DNA from: Tubiluchus corallicola
Taxonomy: Eukaryota > Priapulida > Priapulimorpha > Priapulimorphida > Tubiluchidae
Direction of reading: 5' to 3'
Length of the DNA: 64,000 bases
Assembly (NCBI GenBank): GCA_030141605.1
Contig: JAQGDQ010000036.1
Coordinates: 248,001 to 312,000 of the forward strand
The position numbers were made by a program, and so were the translations under genes. Positions 37,601 to 48,799 of the stretch are shown here, in pieces. The notes beneath the pieces were generated by a model, which saw only the letters and a list, made by a program, of their open reading frames with translations, was not told where the DNA came from and did no database searches. Every line of letters starts with the position of its first letter. The first letter of the stretch is position 1.

Positions 37601-40600
37601 TTTACTATACATAATATTACATACTGCATTTTACTAAATATTCGCAATCCTATTTTTATTGTTATTGACCTTTGTTTTCCAGCAAAACATTGCAAAAAGT
37701 CAATCACAGAGTCTAGAAATGGCATATAAGTCTCAGTCATTTTCACCTGATAATGTCTTGTCAGTTATGGAAATGCCAGAAGGCAAATGTATATCAGATG
37801 TCTTCAGTGTATCGATTGTAGCCAGAGTGCAAAGAATCTTCTGTACAGAACAAAGTTCACAACATTGTAGGATTTTATCCATACAAGCGAATTCTACTGA
37901 AGAATGTGCTGCAGTTACCACTAGGTAGTGTTTTTAATTGTCTTATGCAGTACTTATCTTGAGACTCCTACACAGACCTTTTGAAATTGTAATTGCTGAT
38001 TTATTTTTTGCAGATCTTTACTCAGCCACATTAGGAAAATGTGAACATTGTACAGCATATGTGATTAATTAAATAATTAACAATTTTTCAATTTTGTAAC
38101 AGCATACAACTTATAATCAAAACGCCTTTCACTTCAATAGGCACAATTTGGTAGGTATAAGCTGACATAACTTTTAATTATTATCTGCTTGGGCAGCAGT
38201 CACAGGAGATATGACTTCATAGTATTAGCATGCAACATGCACTCATTTAATTTTACAAAAAATTATCCAAAGTCTGAAAGTTTATTTATAAAGGTTCAAA
38301 ATGAACTTCTTAGTTATAATAATATCCATTGCTAATAGCAATCAGCCACATACAGCACTTATTGTTCGTATAATTAGGTATTATTTCGATTTAGATGGTC
38401 TCTGCTTCTTCAAGACAGCACTGGCTCAGTTTACATGTTGAAACTGAATACTAGTGTTGTGGATGATAAATGCTGGAAACGTCTATTGCAAAATGGAGAA
38501 GGCTCAACGTTTGGCTTTACTCATCTGCGCATATTAGAAAGAGTCACATGTAGCAAGTAAGTATTCTATTAAATAATAAATAATTCGCTCTTTTTCATTT
38601 CCCTGGCATCTACTAGTTGGTTTAGATAAAATTTTCTATATAATTAAGATTTTTTTAATTGTGTGATTGAATCCTTTATTGAATGATCAACTTATTTCAG
38701 TAAACAAGATATTTGCACTTTGACTGTAAAAATGTCGTGAATAGTAGTCAGAAGTAGTATCATTAATTATGTTTTCTGCAATAGGTAAATTAGTTGTATG
38801 GCCTGTTGCTTGATTGATTTGTCAGCAAGCTCATCTCTTTGAATTAGCTAGATGAGGGAAGCTGGCAGTGACTGACCTGTTCTCTTCAGATGAAACATAC
38901 ATTTGAACCATTCTTCCTGCCTGCCTGTCTGTTGTATTGCATTGTTGATGTAGCTTATGCAGAACGTTATAGTACTACTATCTTGTGCAGTCTGTACAAG
39001 AAATATGCCACAAAGATAATGCAAAAAGTGTCTGAACTAAAGTGAACATCGTTTCACTTGTATCTGCTCAGCACTCAATTTGAAGTGATATTTCTTTTTC
39101 AAATATCTAGAGATTTTTACCTTTAATCCAGAAGCAGCCTGAATCGAAACATGTCTGCTTTTCCATCTGTCTTGAAAGCCAGCTCAGTGGTTTGTGTTCT
39201 TTACTTTAAAAGATCTCTGTCATCGATTATCACCCTTCTTTGTATCATCAGCCAAATCTATTCTTTAATAAGTATCTTAGTAGTAGCTTTCAGAAAAGTA
39301 GCAAAATCCAAATTATGATCATAAGAAACTGCAGGATCTTTGTAATAAAAATGTTTGCAAAATCTTGAAATATTCCTGCGATCTGTCTGCTAACTGATAA
39401 TTTAGGCAAACTTACCCTACCTATCATTTTTGATAATCAAAATTGGTCAGTTTGTTTAGCACATCCTGTTGCATGCAGTGCAACAGCATCATTACAGTGA
39501 AGGTAAGAAAGTTTTTTGACACAAAGGACAAAAACCTCTATAGTTTTTTGTTAAAATTTTTGTATTGAACACAACTGCAATAGTTTAGGAGGTGAATTTG
39601 CCTTTTGGCTTGTGTCTTTTTTGGCGCAACTATTTTTTGAAACATACTAGTTTCCAAAAATTTTACAATTGAAATTTTTAGCACTTTAAGAATTGTAAAT
39701 ATACCAATTTTTTATAAATGACATATCAGTCTAAACTGGGATCTGTCAGCCAGTGGTAAGGTTTAATTGTGTTAGATGTTTATGGTTGGATCCGAAACAA
39801 GTTCATTTATCAAGAGTAATCATCTGAAATGTCTTAACCACATTAATTGTACAAGAGAAAACACTGATGCTCCTCACAACAGTTTGAAACTGTCCAGAAA
39901 CAGTTTTCTCCAGCAACCGTCCTAACCTAGCCAGACATGGCACTGCTTGTAGAGCCAAACACACCATTATGACTATTCAGTTGTTCTCTTCAAACTAATA
40001 ATACAACATTTCAGAAAAATTATTTTGGCTTGATTAGTAATTTAGAGAAGATATTTTGTATCAAATAAGTTTTGAAATATTATCTTTTTTCCTTAGGAAA
40101 CCAGAATTATTCAGTGTCCTTTGGGCAGGTGCAGCACAGCAAGATGACACCCGTCAAGAGTTTTGTTATGTGTTAGGAACAATACCTGGTCAAAGTAAAT
40201 GCATACTGAGTGATCAAAATGTTAGTGAATACAACCTTGTGATTTTAGAGGAACTGGCAGCTATTGAAAAGGTAATAATTTTTAAATCCAATTCCACAAC
40301 TAGCAGAGGGATAGCATTTTTCCTTCTAACATTTTTCTTCACAGGAATAACTTTTTAAAAAGTTAAATTTTAAATGTAAAGTTTTATTAAATTTAATTGT
40401 AAACCTGAGGTAATGACATCAGTTGAAAATCAATAAACAGCAATTGAATAACCTCTGAAGATGAAAACATAACTATAATGCAAGCGAGTAGTTCATTTTA
40501 ACTTAGATATTGTTTATCTCTTGTTTAAGATGTTTATTGATTTCTTTAGGGTTTATGTTGTGACACAAGACATTCTTTTCTTGTTAAAGTTATTCATCAT

Positions 40601-43600
40601 GCAGTAGATACTCTGTTTTGTACTGACTGCAGTTTATCAACAAAAACTGGCTACCTTAAAGTGACACTTAAGCCTGACTGCAGCATTGCCAATGATGTTA
40701 GTCTCGTATTTAATAATAGAAGACTGTCTTGCTCACCTTTGCTTGTCCTTAAAGATATTGGTGCTATCAATGGTATGTACTGATAACTCATCCAACTTGT
40801 TATAAAGTGTGGCAAACATTTTTTGTTTTTTAAATCTTTGCTATTTTCTCATCTATCCACCTATAGAATGTAAATGTGCAAAGCAGCAAAACCACAAAAA
40901 TGTCACTGAGGATATAGTTTAACATTAATATCCAATAATTCTGTGTTTTAAAAAATTAAATAATATTTTAAAAAGTGAAATTAATTCATGCAAGCTAAAT
41001 AATATGTTAAAAAACAAAAAAAATTATTTTCATAATCATGGGATGAGACCATAAACTGCTATTTGATGAACTGCTAAACATTACTATATACTATATTCGA
41101 ATTACAATCATTGGTGTTTTAGGTCACTTATATGCTGATGGGTTTAGCAGACTCCTTTTACCCAGTTCATCATCTTTACCAGATATTAATGACGAGCTTG
41201 TCAAGAAGACCTTGTCTGTTAAGCCTGTATTGCCAGATTTCACTGGAAAATCGTCTTGTGATCTTGTTTCCGCCAAAGGTAACATAACTCACTTTTATAT
41301 TCCTTTGATCAGTTAACAACCATTTCTGGTTTATCAAGCCCGCAATTAAGAAGGCTAAGCCGAAGTCATCCCCTAGTTACCTGCTTTATGTTGTACTTTT
41401 ACATATTTTCTACTTGATGATACTGTAGCTCAAAATGTTTATTTACTGAACAATTACAGCAACAGTAAGAAAGTTAACATTTGTTATGATTTCGAAAAAG
41501 AGTTGGTATTCATGAAGATCTGCTATGTGAATAACATTTGGCATTTTAGAAAACTAGTAAGAGCAGTGCAGAGATAATTGTGATGTTAAAATCAGCAATA
41601 TTTTTTCATTTTTTAAAACTTATTTGTTGTTTTTGTTTAAACCCACAAGTAGGCCCATGAAGCAACTTAAAAGTTTGTTCCAAGAGTCTGAGATTGCAGA
41701 CTTTTAATTTTCTTATTAAACAGTTTTGTTATGCAGCAAATTTTTCCATTAAAATGTTTTTTGCTATAAAGCTATTTGAAATTTTCAAAGAGAAATCATG
41801 TCAGGCCACATGATACAGGCAATAGATAGAACCCACATAAAGGCACAAAACCTTCTGTTGTGCATTGATTCATGCAGGAATATTATCCCATTAAAATTCT
41901 AGCACTGCATTTAAATTATAGTGATCGATTAAATTTGCAGCTTCTTGCATATTATGGTTGCTGTACCAGAACTCTTCTAAATGACACCCTACTATTGTAG
42001 AGTTACTTCAGCTCTGCAGCAGATCATAAAAATAATATATGTATCATGAGAGTGATTTAATTTCATATATATAACCGACGAGGCTAGAGCTCGGACGCCG
42101 CCACCATTTTCAACAAACTATCTATCAAATGAAAGATCTCGATCTAGTGTCGTCCCATCGGGGTCTTATTTTTTTTAATCAAGCCCATCAGGGAGGAACG
42201 GCGGGGCGAAAAACATACTGGTTTTTTTGCAAAATTTGTACCTCTTATTTCTAGAGATTGGGTACGGGCCAGAGGGGTGTTGCTGGTAATGGTCAGATAT
42301 TCTATTCCACGGTGGGTGTAGTATGCGTATTTAGAATTCGCGGGAGAACCACAGTTTCCCGTAACAGGCATTTTCCGTGATCCATACGCCTAAATTTTGG
42401 AAAAAACTGCGCAAACAGCCTCCAGAAAAATTCAATTTGTGCAACTGGTTAGATGTGTTGAGAAAAAAATAAGCACACTTGCAGAAAAAAGGACAAAACG
42501 ATCTACAAAGAGTGAAAGTTTCATTGGGAGAAGTGTCCACTAGACGAAATGAGAAGGGCTTGTTTTGAAGTTCTTTTTCAACCCTCCCAAGTGCTGCTCC
42601 CATTGACCTTGAGTTTGAGAAATTTTGTGGCTGTCCCAACAATGGCTTCACCTGCCATTCTACAGTGTTGTAGTTTTTACATGTAAGTTCTATTAGCCTA
42701 TTAATATCTGAGAAGCAGTAAACAAACTGTGTAGAATGTTCGTGCATTATTGGGTATTGGTGGATGTGTCTACTACCATTTGTCACAGCACACGGTTTCA
42801 ACTTTGTACAAAATGCTTTTCGTGGTTTCGTGAGGTTGGTGTGTTTGTCGATGTTGGTGTTGAAGGTGTCGTCATAGCTATCGTCATCATCATCATCATG
42901 ATCAGCAATTGATGTGGTGTGAATTGGTGTAGTGGGTGTAGCAAGTGTGCTGTGGATGATGTGGTGTGATGAGTATGGTGAATGTGCTGTGGATGGTATG
43001 ATGTGGTGGGTGTGGTGTGGTGAGTGTGCTGTAGTGGGTATGGTATGGTGTGATTGGTGTGGCATAGTGAATGTGATGTGGGAGTGTGGTGTAATATGAG
43101 TGCTGTGGTATGGTTGTTGTGGTGTAGTATGGTGTGGTATGGGTGTGTAGTGTAATGTGATGTGGGTAGCGTGGTGGTGTTGTATGGTATGGGTGGGGTG
43201 GTGTAGAGCAGCCTGGTGTGGGTGGTGCTGGTGTAGCATGGTGGGTGTGTTGTGTTGTGGGTGATGTGGTGTGGGTGGTGTGGTGTGCTGGATGTGGTAT
43301 GGTTTGTCATCGTGGGTTTACGCACAAAATTTTTTGCGGAGTTTGGCTAGTTATGTATTAGTTCCGCTGGTATGTGGATACATAAGATGCTAGAATACAG
43401 CTCTACACCATTCTCGGTGATCCATATGTCAAATGAAAGGTCTAATGGACACAATAAGCAATGCCCATGTAGAGTGTTCATACATTAAGGATCATCAGTG
43501 GATGGATCTAATAACATGTCATTTCCCACAGTTTCGACTATGTGCATAATGCTTTAGCAGAATTTCACTAGGCACTTGTTGTTGTTGTTGTCGCCATTGT

Positions 43601-46572
43601 TACCTGTTTCAGTGGTGGCGGCGGCAGTGTGACTGTTGTGGTTTGATGTGATACAGATAGTATGGTGTGCTGCTGGTGCTTGTGTAGTTGCGTATGGTGG
43701 GTGTGGGGTTGATGATGTACTTGGGTGGTATGGTGTGGGTGGGCTGGGAGTGGTGTGGTATGGTGTAGCTAGTGTGATGTGGGTGGTATGGTGAGGTGTG
43801 GTCTGCTGTGCTATGGGTGGAATGGGGGTGGTGTGGTTTGGTGTGGATGATGTATTGGGGGTAGCATGGTGTTGGTAGTATGGAAAATGTGGCTTGTGAG
43901 TTTATGATCAAAATTCTTTTGCAATGTTTGGCTAGTGACTTAGTAATTGTTTGAACTATTTTCAAGAATGCTGTGGGAATTAATAAATAAGCTACTAAGT
44001 ATCAACATTTTCCAATGACTACCTTACATTTAATATTTCATTGCTGGTTATTATGTTCAACTGATGTTGATGTCCTTTTAGGAGTAATAGTTGATGTCGA
44101 TGAGAACAATGCTTTCTCATGGCCTGTTTGCAACATGTGCGAAAGCAGTAACTTACAAACAGATCTGTCTGGGTAAGTTGCAAATATTGATTAAATGCAA
44201 TAAAATTACTTGCATTGCACCAAGTAGCTGATGTGTAACAGGGAATTGAGGTGGTGAGATCATTTTCTGGGTTGAAATGGTAAATAATTCTGCTTACTGT
44301 TTGTCATAAACAAGTGTTTTCCAAAATACCTTGTTTATCACAAATACTTGGAAGATATCATGTCGTGATTATATAAAATAGATGAGTTGCATAATAAGCC
44401 GGCGATTATCGTACTTGCGTTTCATGTAGTGATTTCAGAGAGCAACATTAATAACACAGTCATATTTAATTGTCATCTGTTTTATGGGTGTAGCATATAC
44501 TAAGTGAGCAATGGCTTATAACAGGTTACCTGTTTTATCAGTGAACAGTGCATGGCACAATTAGCAACTTAACATATTAGGGCATATGGGGCACCATCTG
44601 CAAAATTATTATTAAAGTAAAAAAGGTGACGTATATTTGTCAAAAAGCTTCTACCATCCTCCATTATCCTTCAGGAATATGCCTAAATCAATTTATAAAC
44701 CCTATATAAGTTAAATAAACTTAGTTTTTGACAAAATTACAACTTTTTTGCTTTCACATTTAAGCGTCCCTTGGTTTAATTATTTTTTTATTGAACATCT
44801 TTCTGTTAAAAAATGTATTACATGACACAATCTCTCTGAATGGTGATTAAGGTCAAAAGGCACGCCTAAATTGCCATTTTAGCTTCATGTGATTCATTGA
44901 ACATTGAAGAAGTTGAGCAAATGCAATAGTGCCCTGTAAAACATGAATACTTTATTGACTCCACAGTGCAGTGCATTGTTGTAAAGTGCAAATGTAAAGT
45001 GTAAAGTGTAGCCATGACTTCATTATGCTTGATATTAAAATTTTACACTTGAAATTTTGCATCAAATACTTTTAACCTGTTTTAGCTATTAATTTTTACA
45101 CCAGGTAGCACACCGTATATGTTCAAAGGTACAAAGGTAAGACATTTATATTAAACAATTTGGCTATAAATCGATTTTTACACCAATATTTAATTTGCCT
45201 TTAACAACTGTTTTAGCCCATTTCAGGTCAATTGCAGATTTCTGGAATAACACATGTAATCTTTTGTTTTTTGAAGCGCTCGTCAGGTCTGTTTTGTTTT
45301 AAAACAAACTCTGCTTACTCATAATGTACATCTTCTGAACAGAAAATATGAAACAATAAATTTGGAATCCACCTATATCTTACTTTAGTTAGTTCATTGA
45401 GATATCTGATGAAAGTTTTTACTCTTTATTTATGAAAATAATGACAACGAACTTATTTTGTTTCAGTTCATTTTTGTATTGCCCTTCTTGTCAGCTAGGA
45501 GTGTCGCAGCCAATAATTAAGATGACTATGAATGTATTTCTTAAAATAAATTCGAGTCAGCATACTCAGCCAGTGCTTGTGCAGGTTTGCATTTATTTAT
45601 TGTTAATGTATTTCATTACATCATGTTGTGCAATCTTCATTAAGTATGAGTTTGTCATTGTGTAGTAGTTTGCTCGGAACATTTTTGTACGTGTTTGAGA
45701 ACAAATCAGACACCAGTCATTCTACATGTTTTCGTAATGCACGTAAAGACCTATTTACATCTGTAAGTTTTATTGTTGAACTAAAACATGCGAACATAAT
45801 ATATTATTATATAAAGTATTTTACGATTATGTAAAATTCTGTGTATGGTTCTCTAATTTAAAATATATTATAGGTTCTTGTATTTTTGCAGTTACACATT
45901 GGTTATAATAAAATAAAAACTAGCTTTTTTTAATGGGATGCACCACTTGTTTGACGTATATGCTTACAAAAGGTTTTATTTATTTCAGTTGCATCAGAAT
46001 ACTATAGAGAAACTTTTACCAGCAGATTTAATTGAACAGGTATGCAATGACTAGAAACTGTTATTACTCTATGACGTACAACTAATGAGAAAAAAATGCT
46101 TACTCTGTCAACTAATGAGAAAAAAAGCTTACTCTGCCATTTCTTATTTTGATACCAAACCTGAAGACGGAATGTCAAAAAGTTGGAGTAATATCAAACT
46201 TGAAGACGGAATGAAAAAGCCTTAATCTACCAGGGATCTCTGCTTACATTGCAAATGTCTTAGGGCACTAAGCTACCATATTTCCCAGTGGTCAAGGCAA
46301 TCACTAATATTACTGCAAAATAGTTACGGTCTGTTTTAAATATTATAAAAATATAGTCATGAACATAATAGTTTTTTCCTCTTGAAGTACCACTCATAGC
46401 AAATTTGTAGTGTTTTGTGTAACATTATTTATAGGGTTACGACATGGAAATGATATTGGGCATAGAGGTTGGTCCCATAAATTGCTATTGTGATCCATCG
46501 TTGCCATCGTCATCTAAACAGGAACAAGGAAATGCACCTTCTGTCGTATTAACTGAAATTACCATAGATTAA
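28333..46572 (+). CDS. SPIDR, scaffold protein of homologous recombination (17 exons)
   Basis: In vertebrates SPIDR (KIAA0146) acts in the nucleus as a scaffold that helps RAD51 and FIGNL1 act in homologous-recombination repair. Joining 17 exons through GT-AG introns of matching phase gives 2910 nt, 969 residues plus stop; human SPIDR is 915. Conserved landmarks seen: a Ser/Glu-rich N-terminal third, ALAEKLRKL...FSFWKHS (about 233-255), VKIHPPW (about 442-448), acidic linker, beta-rich central/C-terminal region, AFSWPVCNMC (848-857) with CPSC (873-876) forming a CxxC-CxxC zinc-ribbon-like pair, and near the end a GIEVGPINCY motif. The C-terminal half is much the best match. Start: ATG at 28333 directly follows an AG (TTGTTTACACAG), so this exon may be preceded by a non-coding or short coding exon; another acceptor at 28183 would extend the frame by about 50 unlike residues. 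Introns range from about 240 bp to about 2.8 kb. Confidence 0.92.
28871..28989 (+). CDS. SPIDR exon 2
   Basis: Acceptor TGTGGTACAG|G, donor ATAGTG|GTAAAT. Phase 1 in, phase 0 out. Codes an acidic stretch (IDEESDSEEK). Confidence 0.85.
29580..29645 (+). CDS. SPIDR exon 3
   Basis: Acceptor TTTTGCTTTAG|C, donor ATAGAG|GTGACC; exactly 22 codons, phase 0 at both ends. Acidic (EYESEEEDLNKD), as in the N-terminal third of known SPIDR proteins. Its length makes it skippable without a frameshift. Confidence 0.85.
29732..29919 (+). CDS. SPIDR exon 4
   Basis: Acceptor TATATTTTTAG|C, donor GTGAA|GTGGGT; phase 0 in, 2 out. Ser/Thr/Pro-rich, with ATPVKSATPSPPDD. Confidence 0.88.
30483..30583 (+). CDS. 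SPIDR exon 5
   Basis: Acceptor TTTTTGTGGCAG|A, donor GCTACAG|GTACTG. Phase 2 in, 1 out. Holds the family motif GALAEKLRKL...FSFWKHS. Confidence 0.92.
31720..32269 (+). CDS. SPIDR exon 6 (largest)
   Basis: Acceptor TTTTTGTTTCAG|A, donor CACCCTG|GTACGT, 550 nt. Codes VILVKIRDIH (family beta segment), a Ser/Thr-rich variable insert, and LVKIHPPW. The Trp codon is split TG|G, and only the exon at 33998 restores it. Confidence 0.93.
32395..32425. repeat. (CA)n microsatellite in SPIDR intron
   Basis: ACACACAC run in the intron after exon 6. A (GT)n run at about 32970-32986 lies further along the same intron. Confidence 0.85.
32904..32949. repeat. Perfect 14-bp hairpin, pogo-end-like
   Basis: GCTTAATAAATCCA (32904-32917) pairs perfectly with TGGATTTATTAAGC (32936-32949) across an 18-nt loop, followed by ...TATACTGTATA. 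The sequence resembles a pogo/Tigger element end; the partner end was not found. Confidence 0.6.
33240..33447 (-). pseudogene. Tc1/mariner transposase C-terminal fragment
   Basis: On the minus strand the sequence reads GLNPLDYSIWKSLKRK, the 'DLNPLDYxxW' block around the third catalytic Asp of Tc1/mariner transposases, then about 15 more plausible codons before a stop. Further stops and frame shifts follow to an LLEAMP..KWW end. Only the last third of a transposase remains; it lies antisense inside the SPIDR intron. Confidence 0.6.
33998..34140 (+). CDS. SPIDR exon 7
   Basis: Acceptor ATTAAAATTTTAG|G, donor TTGAATG|GTATGT; phase 2 in, 1 out. Completes the PPW motif and codes RRLKMADFGVSIIFCTDN, equivalent to the strand after PPW in vertebrate SPIDR. 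Confidence 0.88.
34654..35073. mobile_element. pogo/Tigger-like MITE in SPIDR intron
   Basis: A 420-bp element with ends CAGTCGACCCTCGTTAAACC and, inverted, CAGTCAACCCTCGTTAAACC, flanked by TA (34652-34653, 35074-35075). This is the classic pogo/Tigger terminal repeat type. Interior is GC-richer than the intron and non-coding; a minus-strand frame across its left end is a by-product. Confidence 0.92.
35140..35215. repeat. CT-rich microsatellite
   Basis: CTCTCT-rich pyrimidine stretch between two transposon insertions in the SPIDR intron. Confidence 0.85.
35298..36054. mobile_element. hAT-like element adjacent to SPIDR exon 8
   Basis: A 757-bp element with ends CAGGGCCGGCTCTAGG and, inverted, CAGGGTCAGCTCTACC. 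Near-perfect 8-bp target duplications GACGTAAA (35290-35297) and TACGTAAA (36055-36062) flank it (7 of 8 agree). No transposase is encoded. Confidence 0.82.
36100..36167 (+). CDS. SPIDR exon 8
   Basis: Acceptor TTTTATGTACAG|A, donor CAATCT|GTAAGT; 68 nt, phase 1 in, 0 out. Short acidic/Ala-rich linker. A hAT element ends 45 bp before it. Confidence 0.85.
36626..36735 (+). repeat. Intronic direct repeat, copy 1
   Basis: TTGTTGAATGATCCTCAAA, CTACAGTAGTA and a purine-rich AAGAAAAAG tail match 37311-37420 in the same orientation, about 685 bp apart. Confidence 0.75.
37311..37420 (+). repeat. Intronic direct repeat, copy 2
   Basis: Second copy of 36626-36735, diverged mainly in the purine-rich tail. 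Confidence 0.75.
37683..37924 (+). CDS. SPIDR exon 9
   Basis: Acceptor CTTTGTTTTCCAG|C, donor CACTAG|GTAGTG; phase 0 in, 2 out. Ends with a beta-rich stretch (VFSVSIVARVQRIFC) typical of the central domain. Confidence 0.92.
38395..38556 (+). CDS. SPIDR exon 10
   Basis: Acceptor TTTCGATTTAG|A, donor TAGCAA|GTAAGT; phase 2 at both ends. Codes LLLQDSTGSVYMLKLN, an OB-fold-like strand pair. Confidence 0.93.
40097..40271 (+). CDS. SPIDR exon 11
   Basis: Acceptor TTTTTTCCTTAG|G, donor GAAAAG|GTAATA; phase 2 in, 0 out. Contains ELFSVLWAG and FCYVLGTIPGQ, matching the region before the C-terminal domain. Confidence 0.92.
40550..40772 (+). CDS. SPIDR exon 12
   Basis: Acceptor GATTTCTTTAG|G, donor TCAATG|GTATGT; phase 0 in, 1 out. 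Beta-rich, cysteine-containing (CCDTRHSFLVKVIHH). Confidence 0.92.
41123..41278 (+). CDS. SPIDR exon 13
   Basis: Acceptor TTGGTGTTTTAG|G, donor GCCAAAG|GTAACA; phase 1 in, 1 out (156 nt, skippable in frame). Confidence 0.9.
42331..43325 (-). repeat. GT-rich minisatellite repeat, copy 2
   Basis: On minus this reads as a CCACACCA-rich minisatellite (about 42905-43300), then CATCATCATCAT triplets (42885-42900), then the same unique tail as copy 1 at 25.7 kb. Sharing of the order simple repeat, GAT triplets, tail shows a mobile or duplicated unit. Two long minus frames (302 and 175 codons, His/Thr-rich) arise from the repeat. It lies in the SPIDR intron before exon 14. Confidence 0.85.
43390..43965 (-). 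repeat. GT-rich minisatellite repeat, copy 3
   Basis: Third member, same orientation as copy 2: tail similarity at 43440-43510 (GATCCATCCACTGATGATCC on minus) and a second TGTGGTGTGG-rich block at 43610-43870. Confidence 0.75.
44082..44172 (+). CDS. SPIDR exon 14
   Basis: Acceptor GATGTCCTTTTAG|G, donor CTGTCTGG|GTAAGT; phase 1 in, 2 out. Codes VIVDVDENNAFSWPVCNMC, the most conserved piece of the family, with the first CxxC. Confidence 0.95.
45467..45584 (+). CDS. SPIDR exon 15
   Basis: Acceptor TTTTGTTTCAG|T, donor GTGCAG|GTTTGC; phase 2 in, 0 out. Holds the second CxxC (YCPSCQ). Confidence 0.94.
45989..46039 (+). CDS. SPIDR exon 16
   Basis: Acceptor TTTATTTCAG|T, donor GAACAG|GTATGC; 17 codons, phase 0 both ends. 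Confidence 0.9.
46435..46572 (+). CDS. SPIDR exon 17 (terminal)
   Basis: Acceptor TTATTTATAG|G; 45 codons plus TAA. Codes LGIEVGPINCYC, matching the KEVGLLNC-type end of SPIDR, and finishes VVLTEITID. Confidence 0.95.
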   Translation, partial: GYDMEMILGIEVGPINCYCDPSLPSSSKQEQGNAPSVVLTEITID

Positions 46573-46752
46573 GCTGTAATTTAGTCTTGTATGAAAGATC
46601 ACTAATGCATACAGATATGGCTCTAAAATACTTGTTTGGGTACTCTTTCTTTAGTTTTTTTATTTTATTCTTTTCGTGAAAATCATCCAAATTTTGTTAA
46701 CACACCCTGTATGTTCAAAGGGTACACACTTATAAACCTTAAAGTTTTAAAA

Positions 46753-46758
46753 AATAAA
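46753..46758 (+). terminator. SPIDR poly(A) signal candidate
   Basis: AATAAA about 180 nt after the SPIDR stop codon, the first clear signal downstream. Confidence 0.5.
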
Positions 46759-46759
46759 T

Positions 46760-48790
46760 ACAACAATGAATTCCTTTAACTTTATGTTTTTTGTTGAAAA
46801 TCTAACATTTTTGGCGGCCTTGGCTATCATCAATCTAGTGCAATACATCTCTCAATTAAATCGTCACACCAATATTAGTTTAGAAAGTCATTTTGCGGTG
46901 CAGTTGAAAAACCACTTGTAATTCTTTATATTTCTGGCATCTTAGTGACAAAACAATTTGTGATCAGTTTATAAATGCATTTACATTAATATTTTTTCTA
47001 AGTTAATCATTTTAATAATTACATATATTCTACTTCACATATGTTAGATTTGAGCTTTTGTAGGCTTTAACTGTACAATTACAAGTCATGCACCGAAAGC
47101 ATGTAAATATCTTCAACTTGGATCTATAACTTACACATAATGTGTTGGATAAACTGTTGTTATTTGATAAGTGTTTAGCGACTCGAGCTTCTCTGCTTGG
47201 TCAGCATTATGGCTAACATTAACCTCTGTTTGGAAATGTGGACCAATGAACTCCAGAGAAAGTGAATGCATGTTATTCTGTGCTCGCTAGCAGAATTCGA
47301 CATGAATGCTAAGTAGTTGACTATTAACCTAGCTAGTAGGGCAATGACACATTAAGTGACAGACTGAGATTAAAAAAATAAGGTTGCTTATAGTAATTTT
47401 TAGTTACACGAACTAAATTCTAAAATTCATTTGAAAAAGACAAATTATTGAAGTTTTTAATTAAAAAAACAGGAAGTCCCATTGAAGGTTTTTAATAAAA
47501 AAAACAGGAAATGGCATTGAAGTTTTTTAAACAAAAAGAAACAGAACGTGGCAGGAAGTAGAACTTGTAACTGTTAACTTTCTTTAAGCAGTTTAGCATA
47601 ACCAGTGCTGTATCAGTACAAGTAACTGTGCAAAATCAACTTTATAATTCCAGTTTTCAATCATAATCCAACGGTACTTGTTAGCTTCGCCAATATTTTA
47701 ACATAGCTTGGATTGCTTGCCTAGAACATATTTCAATTTAATATGATATAATTGAGCGTAAAGGTCATTGCCACAGTTTCCAACTGGCACCGGTTTTGAC
47801 ACTTATTTAGGACAATGACCTGGGACAGGTGAAAGTTGTGAGCAGGTTTCAACTCGCTGCTCATGTCGGGTTTACACCTCATATTAATCTTTCACCTGGT
47901 TAAAGTTTTTAATAAGATTTGATTAAATTTTATTTTTGTGTTTTTTACTTATAAGATAGCCAGTGCAAGTTTTTATAACCATAAAGTTTTAAGTGACCTG
48001 AGAGCTGCTGTACTTTTAATGTGATCAAGAAGCGTGAGGCTGCATTAATTCACGAATCGTTCCGAAGTGCATGGTCAGTTCTGCAGGTATAGAAGCAATG
48101 GAACTAATCCTACCTTATGAATCACAAATGTAAACCCATTTTTATGCTTTTGATCTCTTCATATTACTTTTTTAATGTATGTTTGTGACCTGCAATCTTT
48201 GACCTTTATTCCGATCCTTCTCCAGAGCTAAAGTGTAAGATTCATAAGCTGACTGGGCCCACATTATCTGTTGTGTTAGAATATTGTACATAGATGTGTA
48301 ATTAAGTGTATTTTTGAAATTTTTTGACAGAGGTCAAAAGGTCAAGAGTAGGGGGTTAGTCTGATATCAGCATTTGCAACAGTTTACCTCAAAACAAAGA
48401 AGCTGTTAATATAATTATGTCTGAGAAGTTTCATCTGAGTAGAAACTTGTTACTATGTAACACAATTTAACATGGATAGAGTTACACCAAGTAATGGTTC
48501 CAAATTGAGGGTATCAAATTCTTTACAGAGTTGTTTGCAAAAATTCATTTTATTTTTGAATGCAGTTTTTCATTATCTTTATGTTACTTTAATGAATTGT
48601 TGGAGTTTTTGGCAAAATTCATTTTTGAGCTGCAATTTTAGTGGTGTGTACATCAACATTTAATTTTATTATACTGGAAATGTCATAATATTAAAGTACA
48701 CAATTTAAATGATTTCTGCCACAGATCACTTTTTTAAAACACTTATTTAGGCTGTTTAGAGTTAAAAATACTTCCGTACTTTTAATTGCA
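46760..48790. other. Intergenic, nothing recognised
   Basis: AT-rich DNA downstream of SPIDR without supported genes. Confidence 0.5.
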
Positions 48791-48799
48791 CAATTAACA

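Noticed and set aside
42331-43325. 302- and 175-codon minus-strand frames rich in His/Thr/Pro
   Set aside because: They are translations of a CCACACC-type minisatellite; both frames are open for the same compositional reason.
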